This document shows positions 1-7,400 of a DNA stretch of 30,380 nt, piece after piece. The stretch comes from a virus, in IMG/VR virus record IMGVR_UViG_3300032462_000046, positions 1-30,380 of that record, one strand, 5' to 3'. The first letter of the stretch is position 1. Each line of letters begins with the position of its first letter. The notes beneath the pieces were generated by a model. The model did not search any database. It saw only the letters and a program-made list of their open reading frames with translations, and was not told where the DNA came from. The position numbers were made by a program, and so were the translations under genes.

Positions 1-957
1 TGAATGTCCGTATCTTTCATCACATCTGTATAGGAAAATATTATCCTTGAAATTAAAAGCGAAAACTTCTAGTGTTGGATTGATAAGATTGCTAACTCTC
101 TTAACAACATCTAATTCAACAAATGAGTCCATGTTGTTGGAAACTTCCAAAATAATTGGATAAAAATTCTTATTTACAATAGGAATAACTGGTGATGAGA
201 AAACGCTCTCTAATGTCGATTCACCGTTAAGCTCATCCTCATTAATAAAAAGTCCTTTCTTTTCTACACCAATACCAATAGTCAAATATTCAGAAATTCT
301 GAAATCGATTCTTGATTCTGAAACATTGCAAAATTGCAATGCTGTTTCTAGCGTTCTAAGTGTTCTTAGCTTATTGTCATCCTTTACATGTGCCTCTAAA
401 AGAGTTTTCTCAATGGTACCCTCTGATAATAGGAACCAAGAATCTTGAATAAATGCCAAGTGTCCTTCCTCAACATGCTCAACTATTGTATAAACAGGCT
501 CTACTCTACCACCGCTCAAAAGATTAGTCTTTTGCTCTGGAGAATCGGTAAGATTATGAACGAACAACCTTATTTCAGGAACCCAATCATAGACAGCTAA
601 TTCGTTAAGAATCTTAGACATTCTATCTTGATCAGTTTCAAGATTAATAGTCTGTAATAAAACATTCAATGGATGTCGATAAACCTCACCTTGGTTTTTT
701 GAATTTATAACATTATACAAGTTTTTCAATTCGTATAACAATTCATATTGTATGTAATCATCATTCAAACCCTCAAGAAGGGATTTTACTCCTGAATCGT
801 ACATAAACGGCTTTAATTTACCATTTAATGAGCTAATAACATTCTTTTCTTCGTTATCCGAAAAGTTCATGTGTCCCTCAATGATATAGGCTATTTCCGA
901 TCTGTCGAAGTTTAAGCCCTTTTTAAAGTTGAAAAGTTCAAGTTTAAGGTTTTTCAT
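1..957 (-). CDS. Hypothetical protein, C-terminus beyond window edge
   Basis: An open frame of 319 codons runs without a stop from an ATG at 957 to the left edge, so the C-terminus is missing. The product begins MKNLKLELFNFKKGLNFDRS. It is soluble-looking, with mixed charged and hydrophobic residues, and shows no signal peptide, membrane segment or nucleotide-binding motif. I do not recognise the family. It lies about 70 bp downstream of the gp15-like gene on the same strand, with an AATATATAC element and a second TATATAAA-like stretch in the gap, so it could have its own promoter. A virion or tail-assembly role is possible from context only. Confidence 0.75.
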   Translation of the reverse strand, partial: MKNLKLELFNFKKGLNFDRSEIAYIIEGHMNFSDNEEKNVISSLNGKLKPFMYDSGVKSLLEGLNDDYIQYELLYELKNLYNVINSKNQGEVYRHPLNVLLQTINLETDQDRMSKILNELAVYDWVPEIRLFVHNLTDSPEQKTNLLSGGRVEPVYTIVEHVEEGHLAFIQDSWFLLSEGTIEKTLLEAHVKDDNKLRTLRTLETALQFCNVSESRIDFRISEYLTIGIGVEKKGLFINEDELNGESTLESVFSSPVIPIVNKNFYPIILEVSNNMDSFVELDVVKRVSNLINPTLEVFAFNFKDNIFLYRCDERYGHS

Positions 958-1025
958 ACTAAAAATTTATTTTTTTATATAGAGTATATATTATCATAAA
1001 AAAACCACTTTTTTCTAAAATAATT

Positions 1026-1757
1026 TTAATCGGTTGTATCAGAATCCGGCCTGGTACTATTACCACTTTTATTCCTAAGCGCTATAATATTATTATACCA
1101 TCGTGTCCTATATGGATGAACGCTCTGATCTTCGATAAATGCTGGATAATATGTTTGAACCGATAGACTAAGAGTTAGTTTAATATTATTATCACTTGAT
1201 AAGTTCTTTTCCCTAACTATTTCAACACTGGTGTCATCTGGTACTAATAAGAAGGCATCTATATTCATATAATTATATTCAAAAAACATAAATTTATATA
1301 ACCAAAGTGTATTCAATATTGATTGTGAACATTTGAACACATCAATTTCTGTTTTCAATAATATTGATAACTCATAATTAACTGTTACTGGAATCGCCCT
1401 AACTTTTCTAAGAACTGTCTTTAAATTTTTCTTCTCTTCTGATATATCTCTTAACCAAACATTTGGGTTACGAAACTCATCAGATCTAACTGCCCAATTA
1501 GTCAGTGTTATATGACCCCTTGGTATAATATCAGTATTTAACTCGACAAATCTATTATTGGAGACAACATCATCTTGGAAGCTATCTAATAAAAATCTTT
1601 CGTCTCCGCTGAGTGAATAATAAAATGGGACATTAACCTCAACATCTCCTGATGAAAATTTATTTATCCATTTTACCCTACCTTCTAATGTATCTAGTAC
1701 GGTGAGTGTTAAGTCCCTAAGAAATGTTTCACTATAATTAAACCTTTCACCTATCAT
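1026..1757 (-). CDS. 15: gp15-like tail sheath stabiliser / tail terminator
   Basis: The 243-aa product resembles T4 gp15 (272 aa), which caps the contractile tail after sheath assembly and joins tail to head. I recognise the gp15 pattern: an N-terminal F-Y-N-x-x-F-R opening (here RFNYSETFLRDL), a GD-x-x-V-x-V-P-x-x-Y segment near residues 37-47, and a central V-x-Y-E-L-S-I-L-x-K-T-E-x-D-x-F motif near residues 125-140, matching I-Y-E-L-S-I-F-x-R-Y-E-x-D-x-F in T4. The C-terminal tail is shorter than in T4. Its start follows an AGGAGAA Shine-Dalgarno sequence, one of the few in this window. The assignment rests on remembered T4 sequence, so a profile search should confirm it. Confidence 0.72.
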   Translation of the reverse strand: MIGERFNYSETFLRDLTLTVLDTLEGRVKWINKFSSGDVEVNVPFYYSLSGDERFLLDSFQDDVVSNNRFVELNTDIIPRGHITLTNWAVRSDEFRNPNVWLRDISEEKKNLKTVLRKVRAIPVTVNYELSILLKTEIDVFKCSQSILNTLWLYKFMFFEYNYMNIDAFLLVPDDTSVEIVREKNLSSDNNIKLTLSLSVQTYYPAFIEDQSVHPYRTRWYNNIIALRNKSGNSTRPDSDTTD

Positions 1758-1831
1758 AAATTCTCCTGATTGCTTTTATCTAAACCTTCCAATAACATAA
1801 TACTATATATTAAACAAGTAAAACTCTTAAA

Positions 1832-2788
1832 ATGTCAATATCACAATTATTACTATGGGAAAGATCCAGACCTAAGACACTAGAAGACATAGTTCTACCA
1901 GAAAGGATAAGAAATCACTTCAAAGATGGTGAAGTAACACAGAATTACATATTCCACGGAAATTATGGAACTGGTAAAACATCACTTGCTCAGATATTGA
2001 TAGGCAAATATTCAAAGGACAAACCATTTTTAGAAATAAACACCTCACTTTACACATCTATTAATGTGTTAAGAGAAGAAGTTGATAAATTCTGTAAAAT
2101 TGTACCAATGCTAGAATCATCAGGTTCAACAAAATATGTTTTTCTTGACGAATTTGACAGGGCATCTGCTGAATACCAAGATGGCTTAAAAGCATTTATC
2201 GAGCATTATAAAAATGTTAGATTTATTCTAGTAACCAATCACTTTAATAGAATAACTGATGGTATTAAATCAAGATTCGCTGAATTGAACTTTAATCCAC
2301 AAAATGCCGATGAGATAAAATCTATGAAGATTGGCATTTATAAAAGAATGAGAGATATCGCTGAAAAAGAAGAAATAGAAGTTGATAAGGAAACATTAAC
2401 AGGAATTGTAAACAAAAAATATCCAGATAACCGGGAGATGTTCAAACAATTGGAAATTCTGAAACTCGGCAATGTTGATGATGGTATGGTCAAGATAGAC
2501 AATAAGTTAAAAACGGAATTATATAAACTAATATATGATGCAAATATTGATTATCCAACAACTTATAACTTTCTAATGAATTCATTTGGACCAGAAAGAA
2601 TTGATGAATTATTCAATATCCTAGGAAGGCCATTTATCGAAATATCAATATCACAGAAAAAGGATGTCGATAAATTATTTGAATGTAATAATATAATATC
2701 TGATTATAGGGATAAACTGGACACTAAGACAGATCCAATTGTTTTGGGCATGACGATTATAGGGAAGTTTAAGAAATTATTGAATTAA
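1832..2788 (+). CDS. 44: gp44-like clamp-loader AAA+ ATPase subunit
   Basis: This 318-aa protein is the ATPase subunit that, with gp62 in T4, opens and loads the sliding clamp gp45 on DNA for replication and late transcription. Visible motifs are Walker A GNYGTGKT (residues 43-50), Walker B FLDEFD (104-109), a sensor-1 VTN (134-136) and the arginine-finger motif KSRF (146-149). The length equals T4 gp44 (319 aa). The SRC motif of clamp loaders reads SRF here; the arginine is kept. It is a lone plus-strand gene between minus-strand genes; the usual neighbours gp45 and gp62 are not in the window. The start at 1832 gives a complete N-terminal domain and follows an AT-rich leader with TATATATT. 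Confidence 0.93.
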   Translation: MSISQLLLWERSRPKTLEDIVLPERIRNHFKDGEVTQNYIFHGNYGTGKTSLAQILIGKYSKDKPFLEINTSLYTSINVLREEVDKFCKIVPMLESSGSTKYVFLDEFDRASAEYQDGLKAFIEHYKNVRFILVTNHFNRITDGIKSRFAELNFNPQNADEIKSMKIGIYKRMRDIAEKEEIEVDKETLTGIVNKKYPDNREMFKQLEILKLGNVDDGMVKIDNKLKTELYKLIYDANIDYPTTYNFLMNSFGPERIDELFNILGRPFIEISISQKKDVDKLFECNNIISDYRDKLDTKTDPIVLGMTIIGKFKKLLN

Positions 2789-2790
2789 TT

Positions 2791-3567
2791 TTATTTGGTG
2801 AATATAGGATTTTGTAATTTACTAACAACAACATCTGATCCAACATACTTTAAAGACGCTACCAGCACTGTGTATTGACCAGGATTTAGGCTAATTTTAC
2901 CATTCCTATTTCTATAAACAATAGATTTTAATAGATGTGTATCATATGCATTTCTATAAACTCCTGATATCAAAACCTCTTCTATTGCCTCTATATCAAA
3001 TTCATCTACTTCAAACTCTAACTCTCTGTATTGACCAATATATAACCTAAGCCCCTTAAACATATGGTTATTATCAATAAACGCTAAACCTGTCTTGCCG
3101 GATTTTTTTGATAATTTTCGCAATATATCATCACAATCCATATTATAATCACCAACATTCATTTTACCACGATAAAGTTCTATATCCCAGAAGCAATTAA
3201 ATTGGTTATTGTTTACCACCTGTGCCACACAAGCATCAACCCCACCGCCATCATTCACTAATATAATACAGATATCATATAACTCCCTAGCGGTAAGCCC
3301 AGAAGGTGATGGATCAAGCGACTCGTTAATTAGAAATCTTTCATAGAATTCTTTATCTACTATATGTTTTTTCTTATATTCTTTATGTTTCACCATCTCC
3401 CCCGTTTTTTTATTATAGAATTTTATATCTGATTTATCATATGATGTATGGTTAAATGTTATCTCCTCATCACTATCTAATCTTATTCCCATTTTATTAG
3501 TCTTTAACCTAACCACTTTAGCATTCTTATATTCACCATCAACTCTACCACCACAATATGATACCAT
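2791..3567 (-). CDS. Hypothetical protein, probable C-terminal part of a frameshifted gene
   Basis: The 258-aa frame has no family I recognise. It contains two segments: a basic N-terminal part (KVVRLKTNKMGIRLDSDEEI, residues about 18-37) and a C-terminal part after residue 80 with several beta-strand-like stretches, ending NPIFTK. Its first ATG (3567) lies inside the upstream frame 3504-4055, overlapping it by 64 bases in the -1 frame, and no separate ribosome site is visible. The preceding in-frame stop is only about 20 bases upstream. The simplest reading is that 4055-2791 was one gene of about 420 codons, broken by a one-base indel near 3575-3585; translational coupling of two real genes is the alternative. 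It converges on the gp44-like gene with two bases between stops. Confidence 0.7.
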   Translation of the reverse strand: MVSYCGGRVDGEYKNAKVVRLKTNKMGIRLDSDEEITFNHTSYDKSDIKFYNKKTGEMVKHKEYKKKHIVDKEFYERFLINESLDPSPSGLTARELYDICIILVNDGGGVDACVAQVVNNNQFNCFWDIELYRGKMNVGDYNMDCDDILRKLSKKSGKTGLAFIDNNHMFKGLRLYIGQYRELEFEVDEFDIEAIEEVLISGVYRNAYDTHLLKSIVYRNRNGKISLNPGQYTVLVASLKYVGSDVVVSKLQNPIFTK

Positions 3568-4055
3568 ATCAACATATAATAGCCTTTATCAACCAAGTCA
3601 TTCAACTTATCCAGATCACTTAATCTAGGATCATTTCTCAATGATGTCATATTTTCTTCAATATATGATCTATTGAGATCATATCTATTTTTCACATTCT
3701 CCTCAGTATCATTAAGAGGATATGACATTAAAATGTCAAAGTTATCACCATTCCATACACCAACTGACCAGTGTGTGTTATCACTAACCGATTTGGATGT
3801 ATTGGCATGTAATTTACCATTTGATTTGAAATTACAATGATCACTCATTCGGTATGTACCATCCAATGTTTTACCCCAATCCTTATCCTTACTATAATAA
3901 GAATGACTCCATGGACTCTTAGAGAAATAATTACCAAACTTTTTCATCATGAAGTCAACTATTCTACAATCAACACTCTTTGGTAAAAGACCAAATAATT
4001 GCATTTTAGGACGAGGACCTTTTTTAATAGATTCAATTAACTGGTGCTTTAACAT
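3504..4055 (-). CDS. Hypothetical protein, probable N-terminal part of a frameshifted gene
   Basis: The 183-aa frame starts MLKHQLIESIKKGPRPKMQL. Residues 1-160 look like ordinary soluble protein, with an aromatic-rich centre (PWSHSYYSKDKDW, then TYRMSDHCNFKSNGKLHANT and THWSVGVWNGDNFDI). The last 23 residues (from MLIWYHIVVV) change abruptly in character and look like out-of-frame translation, while the -1 frame from the same place continues as plausible protein in 2791-3567. The start codon lies inside a 20-bp palindrome shared with the divergent gp25 gene. The function is unknown. The real product may be the fused protein if the shift is a sequencing error or a recoding event. Confidence 0.7.
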   Translation of the reverse strand: MLKHQLIESIKKGPRPKMQLFGLLPKSVDCRIVDFMMKKFGNYFSKSPWSHSYYSKDKDWGKTLDGTYRMSDHCNFKSNGKLHANTSKSVSDNTHWSVGVWNGDNFDILMSYPLNDTEENVKNRYDLNRSYIEENMTSLRNDPRLSDLDKLNDLVDKGYYMLIWYHIVVVELMVNIRMLKWLG

Positions 4056-4072
4056 TTAATATATATTAAATG
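4053..4072. promoter_or_regulatory. Perfect 20-bp palindrome containing two divergent start codons
   Basis: The sequence CATTTAATATATATTAAATG is identical to its reverse complement. Its outer three bases are the start codons of the minus-strand gene (4055) and of gp25 (4070). Each strand therefore carries AATATATAT, three bases, then ATG. There is no room for a leader or Shine-Dalgarno sequence. I infer a bidirectional promoter giving leaderless or nearly leaderless transcripts; a protein-binding operator is also possible. Confidence 0.6.
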
Positions 4073-4447
4073 GGAGAATTTGATTTTAGAGATCTATACA
4101 TAGGATACGAAGGACATCCAAGGTTCCAAGTAAACAGGATTATAACTGATGATGCTATTCGAGTTATAGTACAGAAGTACGAAATGATATTATTCACTAA
4201 TAAAGGTGAATTATTAGGAGATCCTGAATTTGGATGTGATTTACAAATACTTCTACACCAAACCAAAGTATCTGCTAAAGCAACAAAAGCTATAATCAAC
4301 GAACAAATTGATGAGTATATTTCAGAATTGAATGGTACATCATACCAATTAGATGTTACCTTCCAACAAGATGTTGAAAACTATCAAGATATTATGGTAG
4401 TTGACTTCAAAGTAAGGGATATCGAAATACAAGCTGTTATCGTTTAA
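4070..4447 (+). CDS. 25: gp25-like baseplate wedge protein
   Basis: This 125-aa protein belongs to the GPW/gp25 family, a conserved baseplate wedge component of contractile injection systems that sits where sheath polymerisation starts. The family core is visible: a D-D-A-I-R-x-x-V-Q helix (residues 27-35), then ILFTNKGELLGDPEFGCDL (40-58), matching the usual T-x-x-G-E-x-x-x-x-P-x-F-G-C-x-L signature, then L-L (61-62). T4 gp25 is 132 aa, so this is full length. It begins three bases after an AATATATAT element and has no Shine-Dalgarno sequence. Its stop overlaps the stop of the giant minus-strand protein gene in a TTTAAA hexamer, so the two genes converge without a gap. Confidence 0.9.
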   Translation: MGEFDFRDLYIGYEGHPRFQVNRIITDDAIRVIVQKYEMILFTNKGELLGDPEFGCDLQILLHQTKVSAKATKAIINEQIDEYISELNGTSYQLDVTFQQDVENYQDIMVVDFKVRDIEIQAVIV

Positions 4448-7400
4448 ACATAAGTGGTTCCTAAAGTAGCATCAATATATTGCTTACTTGTTAAGTTACT
4501 AAATGCTTCTAATTCCTGTATATCCAGTATTCCTCTTATCTCATAATTTTTCTTATCACGATATGTTGCCCCATATCCATTTTCTGAAGTAACTTCAATA
4601 ACAAGGTATGGATCAATATTAGAATCTATTGTAAAATTATATGGTTTAAGATCCGAAATTCTTCTCCTTTCCGTTATATGTTGTATAGGGGTCATGTCAT
4701 ATTCCCTCCATTCAGTAATATCTACCCAATTTGAAGCAGTTGTTCCACTATCAAAAGATGGATTCACAAAAGAGGCTGTTGCTGTCGATACGGTTACACC
4801 CCAAGCACTGTAAGCATAATAATCCCTATCCTCTTTAACAATATCACCAAGATTATAGAATGTACCAGATTTCCAAGTTGATATATTTTGATATTTTCTT
4901 GGATTATTAGCCTTATTAGTGGGTATCATTGACTCATATAATTTATCCAAATAAACTATTTTCTCACCAATACCATATGTTTTCAAAGCATACCACTCAC
5001 GATATATTTCATAAGTAGATATATCAACAGTATAATAATCTGGATTATATGAATATGTTCCATATAGATAAAAATCTAATACACAGTTATAAACTGTTGA
5101 TCCATTATTAACAGGCATCAAATAGGTTTCATTCAACTTAAATGAGACCGGGTTTAGATTCTCACTAATTTTAATTATCTGTATTTCCTTAACACTATGT
5201 GATATTGTATTAACTCCAACAAAATCAGCTCTGCCAGTAATATCCAATATTTTATGTGTTATAGGTATAATATTAGATTGTAACCAATACTTTAAACCTT
5301 GTAATTTTGTCTGTATTTCCTGTAAAGTATAATTAAGTACATTATTACCCTCTCTATCAGTTATCCTATATGTCAAATTAAATAAGTTAGTCTCCTCATA
5401 ACTCTTATTAGGGAATGTGTGTTTTATAAAATCATTCTCTGTCCAACCCTCCACACTATTATCAAATATATCAGGTATTTCAACCTTGTATAATTTATCA
5501 TAACTTTCTGATAAAATATCCACATTCCTATAATATTCATAAAGCTCAAGATCGTTATATCCAAAATGGTTAATAGCGTTTATAATAGACTTATATGATC
5601 CTATATAGGGGTATATCATACTTCTCATAAGTATCATCTCCTTTCTCTTACTATTTAGGTATGTCCAATCAATACCCTCTTCTTTTATATCATATTCTTT
5701 ATAGATATAAACATCATCGGATGATATTAATTTACCAGTATTACCAAGTTCAATTTTATATCTTATATCTTCTATTTCTGTCTGTCCAAAAACATTAAAC
5801 CTACCTATCTCACGGTCCCACACCTTTAACCTAACAGACAAATAGGTAGTTGATCCATCTGATGGATAGTCACTAACAATGGATGTCTCAGGTGACAAAA
5901 CATCAACTGATTTAAAGTAGTCAAATGTTATCTCTCTTGAGTAAACATTTCTTATTTTTAATAAGTACCCATTATTATTTGAGATATACTGATTCCTTGA
6001 GTTAGTAATATCTGTTATAAACATAGCTACATGTTGGCCAGGTTTAAACCCTCTTGGTAATCCATCACTATCTGTTAGGAATATATCAGTTGATAATGGG
6101 GCTAATGATATCTTACCATATCTATCTCCTGTAATCGGGTCATCGATATGATCAATGGATATTATATTACTAACATCTTTTGTCACATCAATTGTGTAAT
6201 CTACATTTTCTTCTTGGTATAATTGTAATATACTCCTCAAGGCTCCCTCCTCAACTGAATTAAACCCAATAAATGTTTCGATTGGTTCTGGCACAATTGA
6301 ATAATCATCCTCATCATCAACCTTAGCAAGTATATGATCAATTCTACCAAATACAGTCTGTTGATACTCAGGTGATTTTACTTTATCCATATCCCTATTA
6401 GCTGTCAAATTAAGCCTTACTGTCTCCAATGGCTTATCCCCAGTGTATGATAGGACGCTAGATGTTGGTAACATATTACCAGAGAAATCATAGAGGAAGA
6501 ATTCCGGCACATTACCAGAAAACCATTTCCAGTAAAGATTTACATCAACATCATCATTGAAATTAGCCCTCGGTCTTCTTATATAGTCCCTTGTATGCAA
6601 CCATAGGTAGTTTCTCTCAATATAATCCGATGCCAATGTCCCATAATTACTCTCTGTTATAGAAATAGGTGGGCCAGAAGGAACTGTGATTATTGATAAT
6701 GTTATAGATGATACAACCTCAATTAATCTTTTTAGTGTAGGTTGTATAAACCACATACTATTTCTATCAGGATCCCATGTTAATTTTGTCGTATTTTCAC
6801 CAACATTCAATAGAACTTGCTCATTAAAATCACCGGTATTACTATTATAGATATCAATAGAAGCTGATAACGGGTCCTGATTAGAAATATAAACCTGTCC
6901 ATCATAATAATTAATTAATTGATAACCATAAGCAGTGGTAACCTCATTGTATTTATAAGTGTCATCTGAAATATCTAAAGCGGAAAACAAAGGATTATCA
7001 TTAGATATGTTAATAGAATCTATAGTATTATTAAAGATCATATCATTAAAACCACCAGTCAATACAAGTGGTATTGGAGTTACAGAGTTATTATCAATCT
7101 TATAGAGATTAACTGATCCATATACATATACCGATTCGTTCACACGATCATAAACCAATTTATCATTGGTTAGACCAGCAATAGTATATGTCGATTGAAT
7201 GGATCTAGATGATCCATTTATTCTATTAACATCTGTACCATTTCTTCTAGCAACATACATATCTTTTTCAAAATCATTAAAAACAAGATTATAAGAAGAT
7301 CCGGATATTGTCTGAACCAATACAGCATTATTATAAATTAAAACAGACGAATCTGTTGTAACATAAACATCACCATTATCAGTATTATAATCAAATGCAT

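Noticed and set aside
3504-3590. Programmed -1 frameshift site
   Set aside because: No canonical slippery heptamer in the overlap; kept only as an indel or coupling finding.
4066-4299. 77-aa minus-strand open frame
   Set aside because: Antisense of the well-supported gp25 gene.
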